Assembly: GCF_900094625.1 (NCBI RefSeq)
Contig: NZ_FMAJ01000004.1
Span: 1 to 64,000 of the forward strand
Length of the DNA stretch: 64,000 nucleotides
Direction of reading: 5' to 3'
DNA from: Rhizobium aethiopicum
GTDB taxonomy: Bacteria > Pseudomonadota > Alphaproteobacteria > Rhizobiales > Rhizobiaceae
Shown here: positions 33,804 through 42,895 of the stretch, piece by piece
Numbering within the stretch: position 1 is the first letter of the stretch
Layout: each line of letters starts with the position of its first letter
Position numbers and translations under genes: made by a program
The notes under the pieces: model-generated
Told to the model about the DNA's origin: nothing
Seen by the model: the letters and a program-made list of their open reading frames with translations, nothing else
The model's database searches: none

Positions 33804-34944
33804 CTACACGACGCCCCACGCCCGAAACCTCCCCCTGCCCGTCATCTCGCGCAAGCCGAGCTCCAAAACGATCCGCCGCGCCGCCTGCGGCGTGACCTGG
33901 AGCGTTTCCGCCACCATGCCGGCCGACCCCAGCGGTTTCGCCATGACCAGCTCGACTAGCTCCGGCAACCTCGACGAGGTGCGGCGCCCCTCCAGCTTCC
34001 GCTCCATCATCTGTCGCGCCAACGCCAGCCGGTTATGCTCTTTGAGGCCGATCTCGGTAGCCGCAGTCAACCCGAGGACTGGCGAGCAGCCGGACCTCGC
34101 GATCGCCATGCCGGCGCCGGTCGACGGGAATGGTTTTAAGACCAAGATTAAGCGCGGCGAGATGCGCCCCCGACGTGATGCTGGCCTGGCGCAGAATTGA
34201 CACGGCCAACAGCCTGCCGAGCCAAGGCGCGTGCTGCAGGACGGAAAGTTCGTTCCAGGCATCGAGGGCGACGAATCCCTGCAACACCGCCGGCAAGTCT
34301 TAGGCCTGTCGGAGAACGCCCCGCCACTCTTCCAGACGCGCGTCCTCGTCCCAATCGAGATCGTAAATCATCGGATCTTTTTCTTGCGCGCCGGCGCGGC
34401 CGGGCCGTGTTGCGTTTTCGATCGCCGCCTCCGATCGGGCGAGCACTGCATCGATGGCGGCATAGTCGACACCTGCGAGGCGTTCGTCACCGTCAGCATC
34501 CTCCGCCCCCTTCCCTATCAGCTCGACGACGACATGCCGCTTGGCGCCGCCGCGCCTCTCACCATCGTCGGCGCTGACCGACGTCACATCCGCGGTTTGC
34601 CTGAGCGTGCGAAGCCCGTCAGCCGACAGCGCCCAACCGGCCGGTTGCGCGGCGATACGCCGGCGGCTGCGCAGCACGTCGCGGGCGATGGTCAGCTCAT
34701 GTGTCGGTGTGCGAATATCCTTTGTGGCGTCATGCAGGACGAGGTCCTCGAGGTGGACGAGTTCGCCGTCGATCCACGGCGAGGCGCAGGCATCGGCGAA
34801 ATGCGTGCGCTTAACCCTGCCCGCGCCGACCGGCGAGCTGGCGATGCGCTCATCGAGCCGCGCCAGCGCGATGCCGGCGTCCGTAATCGATCGGAGCAGG
34901 CTCCGGACGGACAATTTGGCGAGATCACAACACATTGAAATCAT
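33804..34944 (-). pseudogene. DUF1612/HTH (RHE_PE00001-type) protein, broken
   Basis: The gene reads [20 protein letters not shown] to RGVLRQA, where an in-frame TAA (34300-34302) interrupts it. It continues in the same frame (LPAVLQGFVALDAWNELSVL, LGLKTIPVDRRRH), then needs a frameshift near 34080-34100 to reach IGLKEHNRLALARQMMERKL and the C-terminal HTH ending REMTGRGRFRAWGVV. Intact relatives of about 370 residues are frequent on rhizobial plasmids. Two independent lesions make it a clear pseudogene. Confidence 0.8.
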
Positions 34945-35017
34945 GGTAAACGCGTCATTAACCAGAAGCGATAGTTCCCGTTACTTCCGCTGTTCATGAC
35001 GGATGTGAGTTGCGGCT
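34945..35017. other. Start of a 304-nt intergenic region
   Basis: The gap 34945-35248 between the DUF1612 pseudogene and the nucleotidyltransferase gene holds one strong inverted repeat (35018-35052) and otherwise nothing recognisable. Confidence 0.4.
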
Positions 35018-35052
35018 CTCACTACCGATAAGTAATGCTTATCGGAAGTGAG
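35018..35052. repeat. Long imperfect palindrome
   Basis: CTCACT-A-CCGATAAG, a TAATG loop, then CTTATCGG-A-AGTGAG. Both arms are 15 nt and pair except for one A-A mismatch. No T-tract follows, so a terminator is unlikely. A recombinase or regulator site, or a mobile-element end, is more plausible. Confidence 0.6.
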
Positions 35053-35248
35053 GAAATATTGGCGATGATTCATGTTTTAACATTCATTGTGGCGGATAAT
35101 CTAACATATACCTGCAATTGACCAATCGATTTCTATTACTACCTTTTTGTTGATATCTTTTCTTCCTATGGCTCGACCAAGGCGGCCTAACTCGCCCCAT
35201 CAAAACTGAAGGTGGACGACGGACGCTGTCTCGCATATCGATGGTGTT

Positions 35249-36190
35249 ATGAAGTCGTCCCTCAACCATATGCCGCTCCGCAAACAACGCGAGATCGGCC
35301 GCGTTCTGGAGATCATCCACGAGGAATTCGAGGATGCGCTGAAGGACGGCACGGCGGAATTCAAGAAGCGCGGCCGGATCCTGAAGATCATCCTGTTCGG
35401 CTCCTACGCCAAGGGCGGCTGGGTGGATGAGCCCTTCACGATGAAGGGTTATCGTTCGGATTTCGATCTCCTCATCATCGTCAACAACCGCAAGCTCTGT
35501 GAGTTTGCCGAGTACTGGCACAAGGCCGCAGACCGGCTGATCCACGACAAGGCGATCGAAACGCCGGTGAGCTTCATTGTCCACTCCAGGCGGGAGGTGA
35601 ATACCTACCTCAAAGAAGGGCAGTACTTCTTCTCTGATATCCGCAAGGAAGGCATCATTCTCTACGAACTCGACGATGAGCCCTTGGCGGAGCCGCAGCC
35701 GCTCTCACCAGCTGATCGGCTGCGGGTGGCGAAGGAGCATTTCTCAAATCGGATAAGGTTATTGGAACAGTTTGCCGAAGGGGCAGCTTTTCACATCACC
35801 AGAGGTAACCTTGATGTCGCCGCGTTCGATTTGCACCAGACTGTTGAGCAAGCGTACGAGTGCATCCTGCTCACGCTGACCAATTACGGACCCCCATCCC
35901 ACAACATCAAGTTTCTCCGCTCGCTCGCCGAGGAGCAGGACAGACGGCTCGCCGAAGCCTTCCCCCGTGATCAGCATCGCGAGCGTGCCTGGTTCAATAC
36001 GCTGAACGAGGCTTATGTTAAAGCGCGATATTCCAAACATTTCGAAATCAGCGAAGAGGCATTGGCATGGCTGGCCAAGCAAACAGCGCTGCTTCTTGAA
36101 ATCGTCAAGACAGTCTGCTCTGAGCACTTAGAGGTACTGCGACGGAAAGCGGATAGCAGCATCGCTGCGCGCGCGGCCAGCGCCACTTAG
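35249..36190 (+). CDS. Nucleotidyltransferase-HEPN fusion protein
   Basis: 313 residues. The N-terminal MNT-type nucleotidyltransferase has LFGSYAKGGW (Gly51-Ser52) and DFDLLI (Asp71, Asp73). The C-terminal half is a helical HEPN domain with ARYSKHFEI near 260 holding the usual Arg...His pair (here R-x3-H). Separate MNT and HEPN genes form toxin-antitoxin pairs in which the nucleotidyltransferase inactivates the HEPN RNase by AMP transfer; here both are in one chain. The start at 35249 is likely, with ATG 35270 as an alternative. Confidence 0.8.
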   Translation: MKSSLNHMPLRKQREIGRVLEIIHEEFEDALKDGTAEFKKRGRILKIILFGSYAKGGWVDEPFTMKGYRSDFDLLIIVNNRKLCEFAEYWHKAADRLIHDKAIETPVSFIVHSRREVNTYLKEGQYFFSDIRKEGIILYELDDEPLAEPQPLSPADRLRVAKEHFSNRIRLLEQFAEGAAFHITRGNLDVAAFDLHQTVEQAYECILLTLTNYGPPSHNIKFLRSLAEEQDRRLAEAFPRDQHRERAWFNTLNEAYVKARYSKHFEISEEALAWLAKQTALLLEIVKTVCSEHLEVLRRKADSSIAARAASAT

Positions 36191-36208
36191 GCTTCCGAGA
36201 CCGGCTGA

Positions 36209-36224
36209 GAAACCGGCCGGTTTC
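36209..36224. terminator. Palindrome after the MNT-HEPN gene
   Basis: GAAACCGG-CCGGTTTC, a perfect 16-nt palindrome 19 nt after the stop. It could stop transcription or protect the 3' end, but no T-run follows. The rest of the gap to 36552 holds no recognisable gene. Confidence 0.4.
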
Positions 36225-36552
36225 AGTTGAGCCATCAAGCTGTTTGCAAAGCCGTTCCAGCAATCGAGCAGTTCTCTACGCTCCTCAGCGGGAGGACCGC
36301 CCCATTTCCTCACAAGTCCAAAATGCGTGATCGTGGCTCCATGCGGCGCGCTCGCACTCAAGCTCGCTCACCTCCGCCGCCCGCCGCGTTCGCCGCGGCC
36401 TTGCCTCGCTTCTTTTCTCGCTCTTTTCCCACCCGGTATAGGCCGGCGGTGAAAGCATACACTCGGCCCTGCGAATTATTTCGAAACCTATGACGTGTAT
36501 CTGTTGGGTGGTGATCGGAAATTGACCGACTAAAGATCAGGAAGCAACCGGG

Positions 36553-37539
36553 ATGAACACGGGCTCGAGTGACCGCAGCGTCCCCGCATCAGTCCGGGCG
36601 GGCTTGCGCGACTATATCGCCATTGCGCGGCTCGATCACAGCACGAAGCACGTCTTCATCGTTCCCGGCATCATCCTCGCCTACCTTCTGCGGGGGGTCA
36701 GAAACGACGACCTGGCCTCGTCAGTCCTGCTCGGAGTTGTGACTGCAATCTGCATCGCATCCGCGAACTACTGCATCAACGAGTGGTTCGACCGCGAGTT
36801 TGACCGGCATCATCCAACGAAATCGCAGCGATCAGCGGTGCAAAGCGCGATGAACGGCAGGCTGGTCCAGCTCGAATGGACGGTGCTGCTCATCGTCGGC
36901 CTCGGCTGCGCCATCCTCTCGAGCAAACTTCTCTTCTGCGTCGCCTGTCTGTTTGCGATTCAGGGAATCCTCTACAATCTCGACCCGATCAGAAGCAAGG
37001 ACAAGGCGTATCTCGACGTCATCTCGGAATCGATCAACAATCCGATCCGCCTGGTGATCGGCTGGTCGATGATCGACCCGACGAGCCTGCCGCCGGGATC
37101 GATCATCCTGGCCTACTGGTTCGGCGGTGCGTTCCTTATGGCGGCCAAGCGCTTGTCCGAATACGACGAGATCGTCGCGTCACATGGCAAGGAGCTGCTG
37201 TCGCGCTATCGGGCAAGCTTCGCCCGGTATACGCAGGTCTCGCTGACCGCCTCCTGCATTGCCTATTCACTGTTTTCGATTGCGTTCCTGTCCGTCTTTC
37301 TGGTCAAGTATCGCATCGAGTACATCCTCGTCCTGCCCTTCGTCGTTGCCCTGTTCACGGCTTATTTCGTGATGGCGACGAAACCGGGCTCGACCGCGCA
37401 GAAACCGGAAAAGCTGTTCCGCGAGCCTGGCTTGATCGCGATCGTCATGGCCTTGGTGGCGGCTTTCATCTTCACGACATTCGTCGACATTCCGCTCTTA
37501 GTGACCTTGACCGAGCAGCACTACATCACCATCCGATGA
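36553..37539 (+). CDS. UbiA-family polyprenyl-phosphate transferase
   Basis: 328 residues with eight or nine predicted membrane helices. The metal/diphosphate motif is INEWFDREFDRHHPTK (Asn76, Asp80, Asp84). A second cluster near 140-160 follows YNLDPIRSKDKAYLDV. The HHPTK ending resembles decaprenyl-phosphate phosphoribosyltransferases more than quinone-forming UbiA. An AGGAAG site lies 8 nt before the ATG. It is coupled by ATGA to a HAD phosphatase and then GtrA, so a polyprenyl-phosphate-linked pentose or similar sugar donor is the likely product. Confidence 0.8.
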   Translation: MNTGSSDRSVPASVRAGLRDYIAIARLDHSTKHVFIVPGIILAYLLRGVRNDDLASSVLLGVVTAICIASANYCINEWFDREFDRHHPTKSQRSAVQSAMNGRLVQLEWTVLLIVGLGCAILSSKLLFCVACLFAIQGILYNLDPIRSKDKAYLDVISESINNPIRLVIGWSMIDPTSLPPGSIILAYWFGGAFLMAAKRLSEYDEIVASHGKELLSRYRASFARYTQVSLTASCIAYSLFSIAFLSVFLVKYRIEYILVLPFVVALFTAYFVMATKPGSTAQKPEKLFREPGLIAIVMALVAAFIFTTFVDIPLLVTLTEQHYITIR

Positions 37540-38243
37540 TCATGGCGAAGGATATCGACTGGGACAGTATCCGTTTCGTCGTCTTTGATGTCGACGGAAC
37601 ACTATATAGCCAGAGGAGGCTGCGCCTTCGGATGGCGGGCGAATTGATAGCTCATGCGGTGGCGCGGGGCAGTCTAACCAATCTGCGTGTGCTGCGCGCT
37701 TACCGCTCCCTGCGTGAAACCATCGGCGAGGAGGAGATCGACAATTTTCAGGCGAGTCTGATGGCGCGCATTGTCGCGCGAACCGGCCAGCCTGCCGAAA
37801 GGATAGAGGCAATCGTCAGCGAGTGGATCGGCCGCCGTCCGCTCGCCCATATCGCATCCTGCCGGTATGATGGGCTTGCGGAGTTGTTTGCCGGGCTCAG
37901 ACGGCAGAACAAGGCGATCGGGATCTATTCTGATTATCATGCCGACGAGAAGCTGCAGAGGATGGGCTTGTCAGCCGATTACATCTTGGCTGCAGGCGAT
38001 CCCGGCGTCGGCATCCAGAAACCGCATCCGCGCGGACTGCAGATGCTGATGCAGCGCGCCGGCGTCTCCCCGGCGCAAACCGTCCTGATAGGCGACAGAC
38101 CCGAGCGGGATGGCCTTGCGGCCCGGCGCGCCGGCGTCCTGCCGCTCATTCGCTCCGAACGGCCGCGGGAGGGCTGGCTGACCTTTTCAACCTATTCGGA
38201 CCCGGTGTTCGCAGCGCTGCGGGCAGAGGAAGCGTCCGAATGA
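37536..38243 (+). CDS. HAD-family hydrolase
   Basis: 235 residues from ATG 37536 (ATGA overlap). HAD motif I is FVVFDVDGTLY with Asp18 and Asp20; motif II is GIYSDYH; motif IV is LIGDRPERDGLAA. Between UbiA and GtrA genes it probably removes the 5-phosphate from a polyprenyl-phosphoryl phosphosugar, the step needed after a phosphoribosyl-type transfer. Confidence 0.85.
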   Translation: MIMAKDIDWDSIRFVVFDVDGTLYSQRRLRLRMAGELIAHAVARGSLTNLRVLRAYRSLRETIGEEEIDNFQASLMARIVARTGQPAERIEAIVSEWIGRRPLAHIASCRYDGLAELFAGLRRQNKAIGIYSDYHADEKLQRMGLSADYILAAGDPGVGIQKPHPRGLQMLMQRAGVSPAQTVLIGDRPERDGLAARRAGVLPLIRSERPREGWLTFSTYSDPVFAALRAEEASE

Positions 38244-38605
38244 TCTTGTCCAAGGCTATTCGCTATGTGTTTACCGGAGGTCTTGCTGCCTTCGTCGACC
38301 TCACGGTGTTTCGTGGCCTACTGGCGCTTGACGTGCCGCTTGCCGTCTCGGCGACATCGAGCTGGCTTGTCGCGGCTGCCGTCAATTACAGCGTGACCAG
38401 CCGCTATGTCTTCAATCAGGCAATAAGCCGCAAGCGCGCCTCACTGTTTCTGATCGGCGCCCTGCTCGGTTTGTCGATCAATGTCTGTGTAACATTGATC
38501 CTCGCGCAACAGGTCGGGCTCTCGCCTCTTTGGGCAAAGTTTTTCGGCATCGGGACGGCCTTCACCTTCAACTTCCTGATCAACCTTCTCTGGGTTTTCA
38601 GGTAG
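38240..38605 (+). CDS. GtrA-like membrane protein
   Basis: 121 residues, four membrane helices. YVFTGGLAAFVDLTVF at the start, and NYSVTSRYVFN and NFLINLLWVF further on, match GtrA, which is thought to move polyprenyl-linked sugars across the inner membrane. The start overlaps the HAD stop (ATGA). It completes a three-gene pathway cassette. Confidence 0.85.
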   Translation: MILSKAIRYVFTGGLAAFVDLTVFRGLLALDVPLAVSATSSWLVAAAVNYSVTSRYVFNQAISRKRASLFLIGALLGLSINVCVTLILAQQVGLSPLWAKFFGIGTAFTFNFLINLLWVFR

Positions 38606-38928
38606 GGCCCAGCGAGCGACGTGCGGACCATATCATTCCGTCAAAGGATGGTGCCAGAATAGGAGGAAACTCAGTCGGGTCTTTGGCGAAGTGTCATGCA
38701 GGTCTGTCGCCACCACTTGGTCGACCCTGCAGGATTTCCAGCTCGATTTCTGAGATGCGGCCTTTGACGACGCCATGGAGGCGACAAGCCGGCCACCTTC
38801 TCCACGCAAGCCGCGCAGGATTGCTATGGGGCATCGATCGGTGGAACGAGTAGGAGCCCTCGCTCATGCCGCCTTTACAACGGCGACGAAGCGGTATGCT
38901 GTAACCTTCGGAAGAATGAGAGAACTTC
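38606..38928. other. Intergenic region
   Basis: 323 nt with only short frames lacking motifs or good starts; the promoter of the following gene would lie at its right end. Confidence 0.4.
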
Positions 38929-39207
38929 ATGACACGATCACGGCAGAGCGAGTTACGCGAACGGTTCACGATTCTTGGCGACGTCAGATCCGCCTCGTTC
39001 GTCCCGTGGATTCGCCGTCATGCCGACAAGCTCGGCCTTTCCCAGAACTTTTTGCATGCCGGCGCCGACCGGATTGAACTGGAGGTCGCAGGACCTGTCG
39101 AGCTGATCGACATGCTGGAAATGGGATGTTCGCTGGGGCCGATCGATGTCTGGGTCGATCAGATTCAGCGCAGGATTGTAGATCCCGTCCCTACACCGAG
39201 GTCGTAA
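38929..39207 (+). CDS. Degenerate acylphosphatase-like protein
   Basis: 92 residues. The pattern FTILGDVRSASFVPWIRRHADKLGLS parallels the acylphosphatase beginning G-x-V-x-G-V-x-F-R-x-W-x-x-x-x-A. The catalytic arginine position carries valine, and the later asparagine loop is not conserved (LHAGADRIELEVAGP). The fold is probably kept and the activity lost; a binding or regulatory role is possible. It stands alone. Confidence 0.55.
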   Translation: MTRSRQSELRERFTILGDVRSASFVPWIRRHADKLGLSQNFLHAGADRIELEVAGPVELIDMLEMGCSLGPIDVWVDQIQRRIVDPVPTPRS

Positions 39208-39352
39208 CGGCATCTGAGTTGATGCCCTTTATTTAACCATTGTTGCCAATGCGAATTTTTTATGCAAGCCTCAAAAGCTGGGACTGCAAATCCTGGCTCC
39301 GGCACCAAACCCGCAGCGCCAGACCACTGGTAAGATTAGGGAATTAACCGTC

Positions 39353-39994
39353 ATGCCTTCCGATACGGCCGGCTCCTGGACGCCTGTCGCACTTTCTGCC
39401 GATCTGCCGCTGGCGACCGTCATCCCGGCCTGGACACCGGCGGGATCAATCGCTCTCTGGCGCAGTCAGTCCGGGCGCGCATCAGCTTCTTCGGACCGCT
39501 GTCCGCATCGCGGCATGCGATTGTCTCACGGCTTCGTACGGGGCGAGGCGCTCTCCTGTATCTATCACGGCTGGAGCTATTCTCCGGCGGGAGGATGCGT
39601 TCGCATTCCTGCCCATCCCGATCTCGTGCCGCCGGAAACGATTCGCGTGGCGGTTCAGCGGGTCGAAGAATCAGATGGCATCGTCTGGGTGGCAGTCGGC
39701 GAACCGGCACTGCCGCCGCCGCGCCTTGGCCATCTCGTTCCGATACGCTCGCTGACGCTCAACGCCGACATCGCGGCAATCGAAGCCGCGGCCGGCGGGA
39801 AAGTCGATGCGGACGGGCTGATCCGCGTCGCTGATTGTCCGTGGATGCGGCTTTTGCCGACGGCGCAGACCGGATGCACCCTCATTTACGTCCTAGTCGA
39901 GCAAGATCGCAATGTCGCAGATCGGATTACGGCGTCGCGCATCGCCGAAGCCGTGCGCCGCCGGGCGGAGACACGCCAGAAGGATGCCGCATGA
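39353..39994 (+). CDS. Stand-alone Rieske [2Fe-2S] protein
   Basis: 213 residues. Cluster ligands are Cys50-Pro-His52 and Cys69-x-x-His72 in RCPHRGMRLSHG and SCIYHGWSYSPAG. In size and sequence this is the Rieske domain of a ring-hydroxylating oxygenase without the catalytic domain; about 90 further residues follow. The next gene, coupled by ATGA, encodes the catalytic domain without a Rieske centre. Together they would form a split oxygenase. No reductase is encoded in the window. Confidence 0.8.
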   Translation: MPSDTAGSWTPVALSADLPLATVIPAWTPAGSIALWRSQSGRASASSDRCPHRGMRLSHGFVRGEALSCIYHGWSYSPAGGCVRIPAHPDLVPPETIRVAVQRVEESDGIVWVAVGEPALPPPRLGHLVPIRSLTLNADIAAIEAAAGGKVDADGLIRVADCPWMRLLPTAQTGCTLIYVLVEQDRNVADRITASRIAEAVRRRAETRQKDAA

Positions 39995-40839
39995 AAGAAG
40001 CCGGCGCGATGCTTGATGAATGGTACCCGGTTGGCCTCTTCAGCCAACTCACCGAGGCAGGAAGCAAGACCGCTTTGATGGGCGAGCCCATAGAGGTGAT
40101 ACGCACGCCTGATGGCGCGGCGCGGGTCACATCGGACAATGGACGTGCCCTGCCGGTTCGCGTCCGCTATGGTCATGTCTGGTCTTCCCTCGGCACCCCC
40201 CTCAAAGAGGTGTTTGCTATTCCCGAAGCCGATCAGCCCGGCCGCCGCTTCGTCGATGTCGGTGTCGTTCGGGTGCGCTGCTCGCCTCTCAGAGCAGTCG
40301 AGAATTTCCTCGACATCGCGCATTTTCCCTTTGTTCATACGGATATCCTCGGCGCCGAACCGCACACCGAAGTTCAAAATTATAAGGTGGAGATCCGCGA
40401 GAAGGAGGATGAGGTCTGGGCGACGCAGGTGAAGTTCTACCAGCCGCAGGCTGCAAAGTCGGCAACTGGCGGCATTACCACCGAATATATGTACCGCGTA
40501 CCGGCTCCGACCTGCTCGGTGCTTTACAAGACCTGCCCTCCTCGCCCGGGAGAATGGGATGTCATCACCCTGTTCGTCCAGCCGCTTGCGGAAGATCTTT
40601 GCGACGTATGGCCGTGGATGGCCCTCTTCGACGACGTGACGCCAATGACAGACCTCATCCATTTTCAGCAGATGATTTTCCTGCAGGATCGCTCGATCCT
40701 CGAAAACCAGATCCCGGCACTTCTGCCGCTCGATCCTGGCATGGAAATTCCGACAAGGGCCGACCTGACATCGATCGCTTACCGGCGCTGGCTGAAGCGC
40801 CACAACTATCTCTATGGCGCACAGCTGGTCGCACAATGA
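39991..40839 (+). CDS. Rieske-less oxygenase catalytic subunit (NdmC-like)
   Basis: 282 residues from ATG 39991; the longer frame from 39835 lies in the Rieske gene. The mononuclear-iron motif is NFLDIAHFPFVH (Asn105, Asp108, His111, His116), with a later Asp in LQDRSILENQ as probable third ligand. There is no C-x-H...C-x-x-H site. The caffeine-degrading enzyme NdmC has the same architecture: a catalytic subunit lacking its own Rieske cluster that works with a GST-like protein (NdmE) and a Rieske domain supplied by NdmD. A GST-like gene follows here too. Confidence 0.8.
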   Translation: MKEAGAMLDEWYPVGLFSQLTEAGSKTALMGEPIEVIRTPDGAARVTSDNGRALPVRVRYGHVWSSLGTPLKEVFAIPEADQPGRRFVDVGVVRVRCSPLRAVENFLDIAHFPFVHTDILGAEPHTEVQNYKVEIREKEDEVWATQVKFYQPQAAKSATGGITTEYMYRVPAPTCSVLYKTCPPRPGEWDVITLFVQPLAEDLCDVWPWMALFDDVTPMTDLIHFQQMIFLQDRSILENQIPALLPLDPGMEIPTRADLTSIAYRRWLKRHNYLYGAQLVAQ

Positions 40840-41495
40840 AGCTCTACGACTACATCCTATCGCCGAGCTGTTACAAGGTCCGCCTGATGGCTGCGATCCT
40901 CGGGGTCAAGCTGGATATCCGGCCGGTCGATTTCCATCCCGGCATGGAACATCGCGGTCCTGAACTTCTCGCCCTCAATCCGGCAGGCTCGATCCCGATC
41001 CTCGTGGATGGCGATCTGGTACTGACAGAATCTTCGGCCATGCTCGGCTATCTCGCGGCGCGAAGCGGCCCTGAATGGCTGGGCACCGGCGCGCCGCAGC
41101 AGACGGCGCGCATGCAACAATGGCTCTCGTTTTCGCATCGGCTGACGACAAATCTCGGCGGCGCGCGACTGCATCAGATGCTTCTGCGCCCCGGCGATAT
41201 CGAGGCCCTGCAGGCACAGGGGATCGCGGCGCTGCGCGAACTGGAAGCCGGGCTTTTTGAACAGCGCCTCCGCGACATGCGGTTCCTCACATCAGACCGC
41301 GCCACGATCGCCGACATCGCCTGTTTTCCCTACGTGGCTCTGGCGCCCGATGGCGGAATCCCGCTCGATCCCTATCCGAATATCCGGCTCTGGCTGCGCG
41401 CCATCCGCAGCCTTGAAGGGTTTATCGAAATGCCCGGCATCCACCGGCTACACGAGTTGAAGCCCGACCCTCATCCCCTCAACGAGGAGACGTGA
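40836..41495 (+). CDS. Glutathione S-transferase-like protein (NdmE-like position)
   Basis: 219 residues from ATG 40836 (ATGA overlap). The thioredoxin-fold N-terminus is MKLYDYILSPSCYKVRLM, with the usual NPAGSIPILVDGDLVLTES. The C-terminal helical domain has FLTSDRATIADIACFPYV. It could be a detoxifying GST (maleylacetoacetate-isomerase-like), but tight coupling to the oxygenase subunit suggests a structural role in the complex. Confidence 0.85.
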   Translation: MKLYDYILSPSCYKVRLMAAILGVKLDIRPVDFHPGMEHRGPELLALNPAGSIPILVDGDLVLTESSAMLGYLAARSGPEWLGTGAPQQTARMQQWLSFSHRLTTNLGGARLHQMLLRPGDIEALQAQGIAALRELEAGLFEQRLRDMRFLTSDRATIADIACFPYVALAPDGGIPLDPYPNIRLWLRAIRSLEGFIEMPGIHRLHELKPDPHPLNEET

Positions 41496-41496
41496 G

Positions 41497-42876
41497 ATGA
41501 CGAGCTACCTCCTGAAGAACTGCGCCGCCATTATCGTCGACGAAGGCAACGGGCCGGCCGTGCGCCGGAATTCCGATCTGCTGACCAGGGGTCCGGCGAT
41601 CCAGGCGATCGGCACCAACCTGTCACAAGCGGCTCTGCCTGCAGACACGATCATCCAGGACGCATCCGGCTGGTTTATCTATCCGGGCCTCGTCAACACC
41701 CATCACCACTTCTTCCAATGCTTCGTACGCAACCGGGCCGATCTTGACTGGACGAAGCTCTCCGTCATCGAATGGCTCGACCAGATCTATCCGATCTTCT
41801 CACGGCTGAACGAGGATTGCTTCTACCATTCGTCGATCACCGCCATGGCCGAGATGATCAAGCATGGCTGCACCACGGCGTTCGACCATCAATATTGCTT
41901 CCCCCGGCACGCAGGAAAGCGCCTGATCGATCGCCAGTTCGAGGCAGCCGAGCTTCTCGGTATGCGTTTTCACGCCGGCCGCGGCGGCAATACGCTGCCG
42001 AAGTCAGAGGGCTCGACGATCCCGGACGCCATGCTGGAAACCACCGATGAGTTCATCGCCGATTGCGCCCGGCTGATCGACAGCTACCACGATGCCGGCG
42101 CCTTCAGCATGCGGCAGGTGGTGGTTGCCCCTTGTCAGCCCGTCAATTGCTACCGCGAAACCTTCGTCGAATCGGTCGCGCTCGCCCGTGACCGCGGCGT
42201 CCGGCTGCACACGCATGTCGGCGAAGGCGAAAGCCCCGTCGTTGAGGCGCGGCATGGGATGCGGACGGTCGACTACTGCGCCGAACTCGGCTTTGCCGGC
42301 CCCGACAGCTTTTATGCCCACTGCTGGGAGCTGACACACGACGAACTGCGCAAGATGGCGGCCAGCGGCACGGGTGTCTCCCATTGCCCCGAGCCGGTCT
42401 ATCTGGTCGGCGCCGAAGTCACGGACATTCCTGCAATGTCGGCTGTCGGGCTGCGGATCGGGCTCGGCTGCGATGGCGCGGCTTCAAACGACAATTCCAA
42501 CCTCATGCACTGCGTCCACTCTGCCTATTTGCTGCAGTGCCTGAAGGCATCGACGCGCGCCCATCCGGTTCCAGCGCCGGTGGATTTCCTGAACTACGCG
42601 ACGACAGGCGGCGCAAGTCTGCTTGGCCGCAGCGATATCGGCCGGCTTGCTCCCGGCATGGCCGCCGACCTCTTCGCGATCGACACGAGGCGGATGGACT
42701 ATGTCGGCACCCGCCATGACCCGTTGAGCCTGATTGCCAAGGTCGGGATCGGCATGCCGACCGATCTGACCATGATCAACGGCCGCATCGTCTGGCAGGC
42801 CGGGGAGTTTACCGGGCTCGACGAGGCCCAGCTTTTTGCCGCCGCCGAAGCGGCCCTCGCGACCGTCGAATTTTAA
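41497..42876 (+). CDS. Amidohydrolase, 8-oxoguanine/guanine deaminase-like
   Basis: 459 residues. Metal ligands are NTHHHFFQ near 67-74, a later HTHVGEGES, HCWELTHDEL, and LGCDGAASNDNSNL with the catalytic Asp. This is the TRZ/ATZ and 8-oxoguanine-deaminase branch of the amidohydrolase superfamily, which removes amino groups from purines and triazines. The purine-type importer downstream points to a purine-like substrate. The start is 1 nt after the GST stop. Confidence 0.85.
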   Translation: MTSYLLKNCAAIIVDEGNGPAVRRNSDLLTRGPAIQAIGTNLSQAALPADTIIQDASGWFIYPGLVNTHHHFFQCFVRNRADLDWTKLSVIEWLDQIYPIFSRLNEDCFYHSSITAMAEMIKHGCTTAFDHQYCFPRHAGKRLIDRQFEAAELLGMRFHAGRGGNTLPKSEGSTIPDAMLETTDEFIADCARLIDSYHDAGAFSMRQVVVAPCQPVNCYRETFVESVALARDRGVRLHTHVGEGESPVVEARHGMRTVDYCAELGFAGPDSFYAHCWELTHDELRKMAASGTGVSHCPEPVYLVGAEVTDIPAMSAVGLRIGLGCDGAASNDNSNLMHCVHSAYLLQCLKASTRAHPVPAPVDFLNYATTGGASLLGRSDIGRLAPGMAADLFAIDTRRMDYVGTRHDPLSLIAKVGIGMPTDLTMINGRIVWQAGEFTGLDEAQLFAAAEAALATVEF

Positions 42877-42895
42877 ATCAAAAGAGGGAACTGAC

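Noticed and set aside
33449..33895. 148-residue plus-strand frame
   Set aside because: Pro/Arg/Ser-rich, no motif, crosses the end of the DUF1612 pseudogene.
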